The notes under the pieces were generated by a model. It was not told the DNA's origin and did no database searches. It saw only the letters and a list, made by a program, of their open reading frames with translations. 41,845 nucleotides of DNA from NCBI GenBank assembly GCA_002261155.1, contig NKXN01000012.1:1-41845 (forward strand), read 5' to 3'. Every line of letters begins with the position of its first letter. The stretch's first letter is position 1. A program made the translations under genes and the position numbers. Shown piece by piece: positions 8,617 to 16,654 of the stretch. Source of the DNA: Bacillaceae bacterium SAS-127. GTDB taxonomy: Bacteria; Bacillota; Bacilli; Bacillales; Domibacillaceae.

Positions 8617-9441
8617 ATGAAAACAGGAGTCATCGGAACAGGTAATATGGGAGAAATCTTAATTCATGCGCTGATCGACTCGAACGCCATCGCAGCTACT
8701 GATGTATTCATCATTAATCGTACGGTGGAAAAAACGAAGCGCATCCAAGCAAAGCACCCTCAAATCACTATTTGTGATTCTATTGCGGATATCATTCAAA
8801 CTTGTGATCGTGTATTTATTTGTGTGAAGCCCTACGATATTTTCCCGATGCTGAATGAAGTCAAGCATCTATTTCGCCCATCACAATGTGCCATCTCGAT
8901 CACAAGTCCCGTTAGTACCGCTCAATTGGAATCGATTCTTCCTTGTTCATGTATGCGAATGATTCCGAGCATTACGAATAAAGTGCTTTCGGGAGCGGTG
9001 TTATATACATTCGGTGAAAGCTGTCAAGATGACTGGAAAGCGCACATGAAGGAAACGATGAAATGTATCAGTAGTGAAGCTGTGGAAATTGAAGAGTCTA
9101 TCACGCGAGCCGCTTCCGACCTCGTCAGCTGCGGACCCGCTTTTTTCAGTTTTTTAACTCGGAAGTTTATTGAAGGAGCAGAAACGACAGGAATGAAGGC
9201 AGAGACAGCGGAAACATTAGCGGAATGCATGTTAATCGGGCTAGGGGAGCTGTTTAAACAGAAAGAATATACATTGGCAGAGCTAGAAGAAAAAGTGTGT
9301 GTCAAAGGCGGTGTCACTGGAAAAGGGATTGAAGTTTTAGAAGCAGAAGTCGGAGAGATGTTCACGAAGTTGTTCCAAGCGACCCATAAAAAATTTGCAG
9401 AAGACAAACAAGAAACAAGTGCACAATTTGGAATCACCTAA
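8617..9441 (+). CDS. comER: ComER, pyrroline-5-carboxylate reductase-like protein
   Basis: This 274-residue member of the ProC superfamily has an N-terminal Rossmann motif (GVIGTGNMGE, residues 4-13) and the helical C-terminal domain ending with KGGVTGKGIEVLE, a variant of the P5CR signature. Its location divergent from comEA identifies it as ComER. It is unlikely to be the main proline enzyme; in Bacillus comER is not required for transformation and has been linked to sporulation and biofilm control. The start follows AAGGGGGGAAAACC. A convergent hairpin with yqeM lies downstream. Confidence 0.9.
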   Translation: MKTGVIGTGNMGEILIHALIDSNAIAATDVFIINRTVEKTKRIQAKHPQITICDSIADIIQTCDRVFICVKPYDIFPMLNEVKHLFRPSQCAISITSPVSTAQLESILPCSCMRMIPSITNKVLSGAVLYTFGESCQDDWKAHMKETMKCISSEAVEIEESITRAASDLVSCGPAFFSFLTRKFIEGAETTGMKAETAETLAECMLIGLGELFKQKEYTLAELEEKVCVKGGVTGKGIEVLEAEVGEMFTKLFQATHKKFAEDKQETSAQFGIT

Positions 9442-9498
9442 ACTTATTCGCTATCTATGTAAAAAAACCTTTTTATTTACAATTTTTTAACATAATTT

Positions 9499-9545
9499 AA
9501 GCTCTCAACGTATGCATCGTTACGCTGAGAGCTCAAACTAAAAAA
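9499..9545. terminator. Long hairpin between convergent comER and yqeM
   Basis: AAGCTCTCA and TGAGAGCT form the outer stem (9500-9507 with 9526-9533). After one mismatch, CGTA/TACG extends it. An A/T-rich run with many Ts follows on plus (9541-9558). U-runs on minus are weaker. Confidence 0.6.
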
Positions 9546-9548
9546 ATT

Positions 9549-10289
9549 TTATTTTTTTTGAGCGATAAAAAAGATTCGCTCATTTTCTGTTCGAGGAGCA
9601 TCGTCTGTAAAATCGGCTGTGATCTGTACAATCTCAAAGCCCACCTGTTCGAGCCATGATGTATATTGCTCCAGCTCAAATGTTCGTTGAGTATGCAGTT
9701 CATCAAAGCGTTCATATCGGTCGCTCGATTCATCCAGAGCAAAAAACGTCAACTCGTGCTCAACACTGTTCGGCAGTTCTCCTGCAAAGCAATTCCAAAT
9801 GTAAGCTACCTCATCATCCGTTGATGTAAAAGTGCCATCGGTAAAAATCTGATGAATTTTATAAAGTGAATGGACATCAAATAAGAAAAGCCCATCTGCT
9901 TTTAAATGAGTGTGAACGAGGTGAAACGTTTGTTTCACATCTTCTTCACTCGTTAAATAGTTTAAGGAATCGCAAAAAATGGTCACTACATCATATGTAC
10001 CAAGCCCATCTAACTCGCGCATATCTTGTTGGTAAAGCGGAAAGGATAAGCCTTTTTCAGCTGCTTTTTCCTGAGCCATCATTAACATATCTTCAGATAA
10101 GTCCACGCCCGTCACATCCCAGTTAGCCGCTGCTAATCGCCAGGTCAGTTCACCTGTTCCACAAGCTAAATCGAGCACTTTTTTGCCTGTTAACGTTGTG
10201 GTATGCCGCTCCAAGAAATGAAGCCACTCTTCATAAGGAACGTCTTGCATTAAAAAATCATACACGTAGGCAAAGCGCTGATACGTCAT
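9549..10289 (-). CDS. yqeM: YqeM, class I SAM-dependent methyltransferase
   Basis: The 246-residue product starts at MTYQRFAYVYDFLM; its ATG overlaps the rsfS stop as ATGA (10286-10289), which I prefer over an in-frame start 15 codons upstream. SAM motif I VLDLACGTGELT lies near residues 40-51 and the acidic motif II GVDLSEDML follows. It is the last gene of the yqeG-yqeM operon. The substrate is unknown; position next to ribosome-related genes hints at, but does not prove, an RNA or ribosome target. Confidence 0.88.
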   Translation of the reverse strand: MTYQRFAYVYDFLMQDVPYEEWLHFLERHTTTLTGKKVLDLACGTGELTWRLAAANWDVTGVDLSEDMLMMAQEKAAEKGLSFPLYQQDMRELDGLGTYDVVTIFCDSLNYLTSEEDVKQTFHLVHTHLKADGLFLFDVHSLYKIHQIFTDGTFTSTDDEVAYIWNCFAGELPNSVEHELTFFALDESSDRYERFDELHTQRTFELEQYTSWLEQVGFEIVQITADFTDDAPRTENERIFFIAQKK

Positions 10290-10642
10290 GCAAGTAGCTC
10301 GCTCTCCACATCGATTTGTGGTGCATCTCCCCATAATCTTTCTAAATTATAATAGACGCGCTCATCACGATGGAACACATGAACGACAACATCACCAATA
10401 TCAATTAATACCCAGCGCGCTTCATCAAAGCCTTCCATACGTTTGATCGTATATCCAAGCTCTTCTGCTTGATCCTTGACCTCTCTAGCAATCGCTTGTA
10501 CTTGCTTATCAGAATTCCCGTGACAAATCATGAAATAGTCCGTAATTAAAGAAATTCCTTGCATGTTTAACACCACAATATGTTCTGCTCGCTTATCATC
10601 TGCCGCCTTAGCGACACGTTGTAAAATTTCAGGTTGACCCAT
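10286..10642 (-). CDS. rsfS: Ribosomal silencing factor RsfS
   Basis: RsfS (YqeL, DUF143) binds L14 on the 50S subunit and blocks 30S joining, lowering translation when nutrients are scarce. The 118-residue protein shows the family core: HIVVLNMQGISLITDYFMICHGNSD near residue 20 onward and GFDEARWVLIDIGDVVVHVF near 74-93. It shares one base with the yqeK stop (10642) and overlaps yqeM by 4 bp, indicating translational coupling. Confidence 0.95.
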   Translation of the reverse strand: MGQPEILQRVAKAADDKRAEHIVVLNMQGISLITDYFMICHGNSDKQVQAIAREVKDQAEELGYTIKRMEGFDEARWVLIDIGDVVVHVFHRDERVYYNLERLWGDAPQIDVESELLA

Positions 10643-11217
10643 TAACGTTTTTCCTCCTTCTGCTTCTTCGTTAAATCATTGTATGTATCAAATGTATCTG
10701 GAAAGATAGGCTTGTTTCTTTTCATTAAAAATTTAATTGTGTTTTTCACCGCTTTAATGACCGCCTCATCTAAATCTTCCTTCGCTAACTTTCGCACTTT
10801 CTCCACTTTCGGAAAATGACGTCCTGGCTCGATATAATCCGCTAAATAGACCACTTTATCAAGGAGTGTCATGCCGACTCTTCCCGATGTATGATAACGA
10901 ATAGCATCTAGCACTTCGGGGTCATCAATCCCTACTTCTGTTTGTACTAAATAGGCCCCAGCTGGCGCGTGCCACAGTTCGGAATGGGCAGAAAGTAAAC
11001 GTGGATCCATGCCTTCTCTTTCAATAATCGTAGCCATTTCCTCTTTCGGACGAAATTTCGCATAGTCATGAAAAATCGCGGCTAGCTCGGCCTTTTGTGG
11101 ATCAGCTCCATACTTTTCTGCTAACTCAATCGCTGTATGCATGACACCTAACGTATGATTGTAGCGATGCTCAGTGATCTGTTCCTTCACGATCTTTAAT
11201 GCCTGTTCTCGGTTCAT
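10642..11217 (-). CDS. yqeK: YqeK, HD-domain nucleotide phosphohydrolase
   Basis: The YqeK family hydrolyses symmetrical diadenosine tetraphosphate (Ap4A) and similar alarmones. The 191-residue protein has HD-domain metal ligands in HRYNHTLGV (residues 17-25) and IFHDYAKF (about 47-54), then ELWHAPAGAY and AIRYHTSGR. The ATG at 11217 has AAGGAGAAT upstream, located inside the nadD 3' end: nadD reads 47 bp into yqeK. The pairing with nadD is conserved in Bacillaceae and may link NAD synthesis and dinucleotide turnover. Confidence 0.93.
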   Translation of the reverse strand: MNREQALKIVKEQITEHRYNHTLGVMHTAIELAEKYGADPQKAELAAIFHDYAKFRPKEEMATIIEREGMDPRLLSAHSELWHAPAGAYLVQTEVGIDDPEVLDAIRYHTSGRVGMTLLDKVVYLADYIEPGRHFPKVEKVRKLAKEDLDEAVIKAVKNTIKFLMKRNKPIFPDTFDTYNDLTKKQKEEKR

Positions 11218-11779
11218 ATAACTGATTCTCCTTTATATAGGCAATCACTTTTTCTGGCAGCAAGTACTTTAACGTGCCGTTCATCGCTGCTTTTTGCCTA
11301 AGTAGACTTGAAGAAAGATGAATTTCAGGTGTATCAATTGAACGAACAGGGTAAGGCGTTTCAGTTGAATAGCTTGGACGCTTCACGCCAACGAAAGTCA
11401 CGAGCTGACATAGTTCATCGACCTTATACCACTTCGGTAAATACTCAATCATGTCACCGCCGATGATAAAATAAAAATCTGTCTCTGGCTCTCGTTCCTT
11501 TAATAATCGGATCGTGTCATACGTATAAGATTTCCCATCACGTTCCATTTCAATCAGCTCAAGACGAAACTTTGGATGATGATCAATAGCGACAGACAAC
11601 ATCCGCACACGATCTTCTTCTGACACACCTTCATCCATTTGTTTATGAGGAGGTGTTTTATTTGGCATAAAACGAACCTCATCGAGTTCGAGTGCTTCAA
11701 GCACCTCATTGGCAATAATGAGATGGCCGACATGAGGGGGATTAAACGTCCCCCCTAAAAGGCCAACCTTTCTTCTCAT
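11171..11779 (-). CDS. nadD: Nicotinate-nucleotide adenylyltransferase
   Basis: NadD adenylates nicotinate mononucleotide to deamido-NAD in NAD synthesis. The product (202 aa) has the nucleotidyltransferase signature GGTFNPPHVGH (residues 9-19, HxGH) and the C-terminal SSSLLRQK motif (ISSTxIR-like). It is about a dozen residues longer than the B. subtilis enzyme; the extra tail (RTGIKDREGTDH) is encoded in the overlap with yqeK. The start overlaps the yhbY stop as ATGA and has no own Shine-Dalgarno, so translation is probably coupled. Confidence 0.95.
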   Translation of the reverse strand: MRRKVGLLGGTFNPPHVGHLIIANEVLEALELDEVRFMPNKTPPHKQMDEGVSEEDRVRMLSVAIDHHPKFRLELIEMERDGKSYTYDTIRLLKEREPETDFYFIIGGDMIEYLPKWYKVDELCQLVTFVGVKRPSYSTETPYPVRSIDTPEIHLSSSLLRQKAAMNGTLKYLLPEKVIAYIKENQLYEPRTGIKDREGTDH

Positions 11780-12069
11780 TTCGGCAGCACAAGTTGCTTA
11801 TTTTCTCTTGATTGCTTGTACAAAATAATGATGTTCCCGATAATTTGGACAACGTGCGCTTTCGCCCCTTTGGCGATATTTTTCGCCACTTCCTGCTTGT
11901 CTTCATCACAGTTTTGTAAAATGCTAATTTTCATTAATTCGCGCGCTTCAAGAGCCTCACCAATTTGTTTAATCATATTGTCATTGACTCCGCCTTTTCC
12001 TACTTGAAAAATCGGATCTAAATGATGTGCCTCTGCACGTAAAAATCGTTTTTGTTTACCTGTTAACAT
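11776..12069 (-). CDS. yhbY: YhbY-family CRM-domain RNA-binding protein
   Basis: This 97-residue protein is a single CRM (KH-like) domain. It opens MLTGKQKRFLRAEAHHL and contains FQVGKGGVNDNMIKQI and VVQIIGNIIILYK, the typical YhbY/YqeI blocks. The family associates with pre-50S particles and is thought to help ribosome assembly. AGGAGG lies just before the ATG, inside the last codons of aroE (7-bp overlap). Confidence 0.92.
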   Translation of the reverse strand: MLTGKQKRFLRAEAHHLDPIFQVGKGGVNDNMIKQIGEALEARELMKISILQNCDEDKQEVAKNIAKGAKAHVVQIIGNIIILYKQSRENKQLVLPK

Positions 12070-12905
12070 GTTTTTCCTCCTAATTGTTGCAACACAACTT
12101 TTTCCATTTCTTGGACATCAGGGAATAGCCCTGTCCATTTCTCAAAAGCAAGCGCTCCTTGATACACAAACATTTTCAATCCGTTTTGCGTATAAGCCCC
12201 TTGCTTTTTAGCTTGTTGTAATAATTTTGTTTCTAATGGATTATAAATAATATCAGACACAAAAGCCATTGCTTTTAAATGATCAAGCGCAATTGGCGAT
12301 TCCTCCACTTGTGGAGCCATGCCAATTGACGTCGTTTGAATGATCACATTATATTCCACTAGCTTCTCCTCTGCCTCTTCTAATGACAACACGTTTCCTT
12401 CTACTTCGTACGGACAAGCCTCGATCATCGCTTTCGCTTTTTCTAGCGTGCGGTTGGCCAATGTAATTCGGCTAATCCCCTCTGATGCCAACGTATAAAA
12501 GATGGCACGAGCCGCCCCACCTGCTCCAATGATCAACACATGTTGCTCTTCTAATCCACTAGGATATTCCTCACGAAGAGCACGAACATAACCTAAGCCA
12601 TCCGTGTTATAACCGACCCATTGATCCCCTTCACGTACAACTGTATTGACGGCACCAATCGCTTCGGCTAACGGATCGGCTTTGTCAAGAAGCGGAATGA
12701 TCGCTGTTTTATGTGGAATCGTCACATTGAAGCCTTCCACACCAATCGCTTTCATTCCTTTCACCGCATCTGCTAGGTCATCAGGCTTGATATGAAAGGG
12801 ATGATAATAGCCGTCCATATTAAGAGCTGCAAATGCCGAATGATGCATCACAGGCGACATCGAGTGAGCAATTGGGTCACCGATCACACCAAATAATTTT
12901 TTCAT
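12063..12905 (-). CDS. aroE: Shikimate dehydrogenase (NADP)
   Basis: AroE reduces 3-dehydroshikimate to shikimate in aromatic amino acid synthesis. The 280-residue sequence has the substrate-binding HSMSP (14-18), NVTIPHK with catalytic Lys66, NTDG, and the cofactor loop GAGGAARAI near residue 126, followed by the NRT motif typical of NADP-dependent enzymes. It sits between yqeH and yhbY as in B. subtilis, starting 13 bp after the yqeH stop. Confidence 0.96.
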   Translation of the reverse strand: MKKLFGVIGDPIAHSMSPVMHHSAFAALNMDGYYHPFHIKPDDLADAVKGMKAIGVEGFNVTIPHKTAIIPLLDKADPLAEAIGAVNTVVREGDQWVGYNTDGLGYVRALREEYPSGLEEQHVLIIGAGGAARAIFYTLASEGISRITLANRTLEKAKAMIEACPYEVEGNVLSLEEAEEKLVEYNVIIQTTSIGMAPQVEESPIALDHLKAMAFVSDIIYNPLETKLLQQAKKQGAYTQNGLKMFVYQGALAFEKWTGLFPDVQEMEKVVLQQLGGKTC

Positions 12906-12918
12906 ATCGTTCCCTGCC

Positions 12919-14025
12919 TTAAATTAAAGATGGTCGTAAAAAGACGCTAACTCCTTTTGGAACATGTGCAACAACTAATGCACCTGGTTCATTGACGGTT
13001 ACCCAGCCAAGACCTGAGAATACAATATCCGTCTTGCCCTCTTTAATACGAAATTCTTGGCGAACCAATTCTGGAAATTCATCCATTTGTTCTGGACGAG
13101 GTGGAGTAAGCAATTCCCCTGCATGGTTTTTATACAATTCATCTGCCTTTTCAAGCTTCGTTCGATGAATCATTAATTCATTCGAAAGATAGCAAGTAAA
13201 TGAACGTCGACCACCGGATACGTAGTCAAATCGTGCAAGCCCTCCAAAGAATAACGTTTGCTCTTCATTTAGCTGAAACACTTTTGGTTTAATTTCTTTT
13301 TTAGGCGTAATGTATTTCAAGTCGCGCTTATCAACAAAATGAGCCATTTGATGGTGATTAATAATTCCTGGCGTGTCAATCAATGCTTGGTCATCATCTA
13401 ACGGGATTTCAATCATATCTAATGTCGTGCCTGGGAAGTGAGACGTCGTGATCACATCTTTTTCACCAGAGACCTCTTTAATAATTCGATTAATAAACGT
13501 CGACTTACCGACATTTGTACAACCAACCACATACACATCTTTTCCATTGCGATAATAATCAATCGCATCAATCGCCTCTTGAATTGATTGACCTTTCGTC
13601 GAACTTACAAGCAAGACATCGATAGGCTTTAGCCCAAGTTCTCTCGCTTCTTGCTTCATCCAATGAATTAATCGGTTCTGTTTAACAGATTTCGGCAATA
13701 AGTCTACTTTATTCCCGATTAATAGCACTGGATTTTTGCCAACAAAACGGTGCAATCCAGGAAGCCAACTACCGTTAAAGTCAAAAATATCGACCACTTT
13801 TACGATTAAACTGTCAGTCGTACCTAGTGTATTTAAAATTTTCAAGAAATCATCATCCGTTAACGAGACGTCTTGGATTTCGTTGTAATTTTTCAAACGG
13901 AAACAGCGCTGACAAACAATAATTTCTTTTGAAAGCGCTGATGGTGGTGTATACCCAAGACCTTCTGGATGTTCTGTCTGTACTTCGACACCGCAACCGG
14001 TGCAAATTAACTTTTCGTTACTCAC
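12919..14025 (-). CDS. yqeH: YqeH, circularly permuted GTPase for 30S assembly
   Basis: YqeH is needed for 30S subunit biogenesis. The 368-residue protein opens with a four-Cys zinc ribbon (C8, C11, C38, C41), then GTPase motifs in permuted order: G4 NKVDLL, G5 SSTKG, G1 GCTNVGKST, and G3 DTPG. The C-terminal domain is the family's RNA/protein-binding part. The start overlaps the yqeG stop by 4 bp. No anomaly. Confidence 0.96.
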   Translation of the reverse strand: MSNEKLICTGCGVEVQTEHPEGLGYTPPSALSKEIIVCQRCFRLKNYNEIQDVSLTDDDFLKILNTLGTTDSLIVKVVDIFDFNGSWLPGLHRFVGKNPVLLIGNKVDLLPKSVKQNRLIHWMKQEARELGLKPIDVLLVSSTKGQSIQEAIDAIDYYRNGKDVYVVGCTNVGKSTFINRIIKEVSGEKDVITTSHFPGTTLDMIEIPLDDDQALIDTPGIINHHQMAHFVDKRDLKYITPKKEIKPKVFQLNEEQTLFFGGLARFDYVSGGRRSFTCYLSNELMIHRTKLEKADELYKNHAGELLTPPRPEQMDEFPELVRQEFRIKEGKTDIVFSGLGWVTVNEPGALVVAHVPKGVSVFLRPSLI

Positions 14026-14552
14026 TTATTTTCCTCCCATTGAATTAAACCTTTTCGTTTAAACACATTCATGATTTGTCTTTCAATTTTGCGGTTAATT
14101 CTCGTCCAAAAGCCGTCCGTTTGAGCGACTGGAATGACTAAAATCGTATAAAGTCCACTGCGATTGCCACCGAAAATATCGGTTAATAGCTGATCGCCAA
14201 TCACGACTGTTTCCTCTTTTTTTACACCGAGCAATTTCACCGCTTGACGAAAGGCTTTGCCCATCGGCTTTCTCGCTTCAAAAATGAAAGGAATGTCAAG
14301 CGGGTGAGAAAAGGAACTCACACGCATTTTATTATTGTTCGAAACAATTAACACTTTAATGCCGTGTTCTCTCATATTTTTAAACCATTCTAATAGCTCC
14401 GGCGTAGCATCGGGACGATCCCACGCGACGAGCGTATTATCTAAATCGGTAATAATCGCTTTAATACCTTGTGACTTTAACTCTTCAGGCTGAATATCAT
14501 AAACGCTTTTTATTTGTTTATTCGGTAAAAATAATTTTAACAATCTGTACAC
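14022..14552 (-). CDS. yqeG: YqeG, HAD-superfamily phosphatase (IIIA)
   Basis: The 176-residue HAD phosphatase has motif I TDLDNTLVAWD (about 36-46), motif II IVSNNNK and motif III GDQLLTDIFGG. The family includes phosphatidylglycerophosphate phosphatase-like enzymes; the actual substrate here is not shown by sequence. It is the first gene of the operon running to yqeM, and its upstream region abuts the divergent sda regulatory region. Confidence 0.9.
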   Translation of the reverse strand: MYRLLKLFLPNKQIKSVYDIQPEELKSQGIKAIITDLDNTLVAWDRPDATPELLEWFKNMREHGIKVLIVSNNNKMRVSSFSHPLDIPFIFEARKPMGKAFRQAVKLLGVKKEETVVIGDQLLTDIFGGNRSGLYTILVIPVAQTDGFWTRINRKIERQIMNVFKRKGLIQWEENK

Positions 14553-14684
14553 CCCGTTCTGTGAACCTTTCAGTCCCTATCATATCTAATTTTATCGTTC
14601 GATACAAAATAAAACTAACAAAAACGATTCGTCCAAAAATGAATGCATTATTTTTTTATCGACAAAATCCTTCATTCTCTATTT

Positions 14685-14783
14685 TGTGGATAAGCTTATA
14701 CACATTCCCCTCACTACAATGGATGTATTTTCCATAGTTAATCACAAATTACCCACACGTTATCCACGTGACACTGTGGATAA
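14685..14783. promoter_or_regulatory. DnaA-box cluster upstream of sda
   Basis: Three perfect matches to TTATNCACA are present: 14685-14693 (minus), 14696-14704 (plus) and 14775-14783 (minus). Three sites with one mismatch lie between: TTAATCACA 14738-14746, TTACCCACA 14749-14757 and TTATCCACG 14760-14768. Several starts are 11 bp apart (14685/14696; 14738/14749/14760), placing boxes on one helix face. In B. subtilis DnaA activates sda, so this is probably the DnaA-responsive control region. It fills most of the 350-bp gap between yqeG and sda. Confidence 0.85.
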
Positions 14784-14791
14784 CGGAACGC

Positions 14792-14820
14792 TTGTTCTTC
14801 GCATTTATTTTTGGTAAAGT
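14792..14820 (+). promoter_or_regulatory. Candidate sigma-A promoter of sda
   Basis: TTGTTC (14792-14797), 17 bp, and TAAAGT (14815-14820) lie directly after the last DnaA box, which would then sit at about -50, suitable for activation. The -10 matches only four of six consensus bases. Confidence 0.5.
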
Positions 14821-14902
14821 TAGGGAGAAACAACCTCAGCTTAGTATTTTATGCAGACCCATTCAATTATAGAACAAATTTTTCATAGGAGGTGAGTTTG
14901 TT

Positions 14903-15040
14903 TTGAAACACATTCCAGATGATCTGCTGTTAGAGTCTTATTTTAAAGCAAGACAGTTGAAATTAAACAAAGAATTTCTTGACCTTATGGAAATAGAGCT
15001 CAAAAAGCGTTCATTATTAAAAAATGAAAAAATTTCTTAA
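14903..15040 (+). CDS. sda: Sda, checkpoint inhibitor of sporulation kinase KinA
   Basis: The 45-residue protein starts at TTG (14903), seven bases after AGGAGGTGA, and reads KHIPDDLLLESYFKARQLKL onward. This matches the Sda helical hairpin (DELLIESYFKA-type first helix, then a second helix ending in KKRS). Sda binds the histidine kinase KinA and blocks phosphorelay entry when replication is perturbed. Position upstream of and divergent from yqeG is as in B. subtilis, and the DnaA boxes support the call. A strong terminator follows. Confidence 0.92.
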   Translation: MKHIPDDLLLESYFKARQLKLNKEFLDLMEIELKKRSLLKNEKIS

Positions 15041-15044
15041 CAAC

Positions 15045-15067
15045 GCCTGTCATTCAGGCTTTTTTTT
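15045..15067 (+). terminator. Terminator of sda
   Basis: GCCTG (15045-15049) and CAGGC (15055-15059) form a stem with a 5-nt loop, followed by eight Ts. Confidence 0.85.
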
Positions 15068-15074
15068 ATAACTA

Positions 15075-15854
15075 TTAAAGCCACTGACCAAGTTGCTCTC
15101 CCACCTTCACTTCACAAGGAATGGACATGTGAGGATGGAGTTGAAAGACATCTTTCTCAAATAATAAAACAACGGTAGAGCCGAAGTTAAAATAAGCGAT
15201 TTCTTCCCCTTGCTTCCAATAGCGGTTTTCATGTGTTCGTTCAATCGCATTGACAAACATAGCGCCTACTTTCACAACAGCCATTTGACCACGCTCGTGC
15301 TTAAGCTCAGTTATATCACGATAATTTTTTGCGAGCGGCGCTTTGCCATACTGCAAGCCCGGTGAGTTCACTGGATAAGAATGGCGCCCAAGAACCCAAC
15401 GATCCATGACCTCCGCATCGATCGGGCTATGAATTCGATGGTAATGAGCAGGGCTTAAATACAAAACGAGAAAAACCCCTTCTTCATACGCTTTTGCTTT
15501 CTCGTCACTCCCAAGCATTTCTTGTAGGGAATAAGTTTTGCCTTTGACGAGAAACTCTCGATTTTTAGTAATTGTTCCGGCTTCCGCAAGCTTGGCATCG
15601 ACGGGACTAACTACATGATCGGCACTATAATTTATTTTTCTAGCTTCTGGTGAGAGCGTTCTAATAAAAAAATCATGTAATGTTTGGTAATCTTCAATCG
15701 GATGCTCCATCTCTTTTTCGTTAATTTGATAAGCCTTCATAAACGGGCGAATCATCGGTTTACTAACCGAGGAACAAGTATATTTTTCAATGAGAGATGA
15801 TGACCATTGCTTATTTGTTAATTCAATAAAAAAACGATATAATTGCTTTTTCAC
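15075..15854 (-). CDS. psd: Phosphatidylserine decarboxylase proenzyme
   Basis: Psd converts phosphatidylserine to phosphatidylethanolamine at the membrane. It is made as a proenzyme that cleaves itself at a Gly-Ser bond to create the pyruvoyl group. The 259-residue protein shows D86 (SPVDAK), H142 (HYHRIHSP) and the cleavage motif FGST (G225-S226) near the C-terminus, an FGST form of the usual LGST, so the triad is complete. It diverges from pssA, the previous enzyme of the pathway; in B. subtilis the two are in one operon elsewhere. Confidence 0.95.
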   Translation of the reverse strand: MKKQLYRFFIELTNKQWSSSLIEKYTCSSVSKPMIRPFMKAYQINEKEMEHPIEDYQTLHDFFIRTLSPEARKINYSADHVVSPVDAKLAEAGTITKNREFLVKGKTYSLQEMLGSDEKAKAYEEGVFLVLYLSPAHYHRIHSPIDAEVMDRWVLGRHSYPVNSPGLQYGKAPLAKNYRDITELKHERGQMAVVKVGAMFVNAIERTHENRYWKQGEEIAYFNFGSTVVLLFEKDVFQLHPHMSIPCEVKVGEQLGQWL

Positions 15855-15895
15855 GCGTTAACCTCCAAAAAAGTAAAAAATCCCAATCAAGTTTG

Positions 15896-15904
15896 TGGTA
15901 TAAT
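15896..15904 (+). promoter_or_regulatory. Extended -10 promoter for pssA
   Basis: TGGTATAAT provides a perfect -10 (15899-15904) with the TG extension. The -35 region is only an A-run, as is common for extended -10 promoters. Confidence 0.55.
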
Positions 15905-15976
15905 AGAACATCATTAAAATATTATTATATAATAAACTATTAGCAGGTGGCTGCTAAATTCAAGGAGAGTGTCAAT

Positions 15977-16516
15977 TTGTTTATATCTCATGTGTTAGAT
16001 TTGACCGTTAAGAAGATGAAAGCACAAACGGCGAATTTGCTGACATTGGGTAATTTAGCTTTAGGTGGTTTTTCAATCTTAATGACGATAAATAACCAAC
16101 TAAGTTTAGGACTCCTACTGATCTTTGTGGCAGCTTTAGCTGACCGTTTTGATGGCATGATCGCTCGCAAGATGAATATTGAATCTGAGTTAGGAAAGCA
16201 ATTGGATTCAATGTGCGATATTATTTCTTTCGGTGTTGCACCCGCATTACTTCTATACATTAGTGTATTATCGAACTTCGGCTTTCCAGGCGCGTTCTTT
16301 ACGATATTTTACATCGGATGTGGTGCTTTACGCCTCGCTCGCTTTAATATTACTGAAAACAACGGTTATTTCCAAGGGTTACCTATCACAGCGGCTGGTT
16401 GTTTGCTAACCCTTAGCTATTTAACCATTTCTCATGTTCCAGCACAATCATTTATGGTAATTATTCTTTGCTTATCTTTCTTAATGATTAGTCCATTTAA
16501 ATTGAAAAAAGTGTAA
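15977..16516 (+). CDS. pssA: CDP-diacylglycerol-serine O-phosphatidyltransferase
   Basis: PssA makes phosphatidylserine from CDP-diacylglycerol and serine. The CDP-alcohol phosphotransferase signature DGx2ARx8Gx3Dx3D is complete: DGMIARK, then G, D and D up to SMCDIIS. Around it are five to six hydrophobic segments, so the enzyme is an integral membrane protein. I chose TTG at 15977 (179 aa), seven bases after CAAGGAGAG; the GTG at 15947 is in frame but lacks a binding site. Length agrees with B. subtilis PssA (177 aa). Confidence 0.92.
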   Translation: MFISHVLDLTVKKMKAQTANLLTLGNLALGGFSILMTINNQLSLGLLLIFVAALADRFDGMIARKMNIESELGKQLDSMCDIISFGVAPALLLYISVLSNFGFPGAFFTIFYIGCGALRLARFNITENNGYFQGLPITAAGCLLTLSYLTISHVPAQSFMVIILCLSFLMISPFKLKKV

Positions 16517-16562
16517 AAAGACTGTCCCGACAACACGCAATGTTGTTGGACAGTCTTTTTTA
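16515..16562 (+). terminator. Terminator of pssA
   Basis: AGACTGTCC (16519-16527) pairs with GGACAGTCT (16548-16556), with a second inner stem CAACA/TGTTG. A T-run follows and the matching A-run precedes. Confidence 0.85.
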
Positions 16563-16654
16563 TTCTTTCTCACCCCTTCTCAGACGGACAGGCAAAAAAC
16601 TCTTCTTATGCTCATATATTTGAGACATAGCGGATTTTTAAAGGAGGAGCGAAT

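Noticed and set aside
14471-14737. 88-codon plus-strand frame over the yqeG start
   Set aside because: It covers the yqeG 5' end and the DnaA-box region, has no plausible binding site and no recognisable product.
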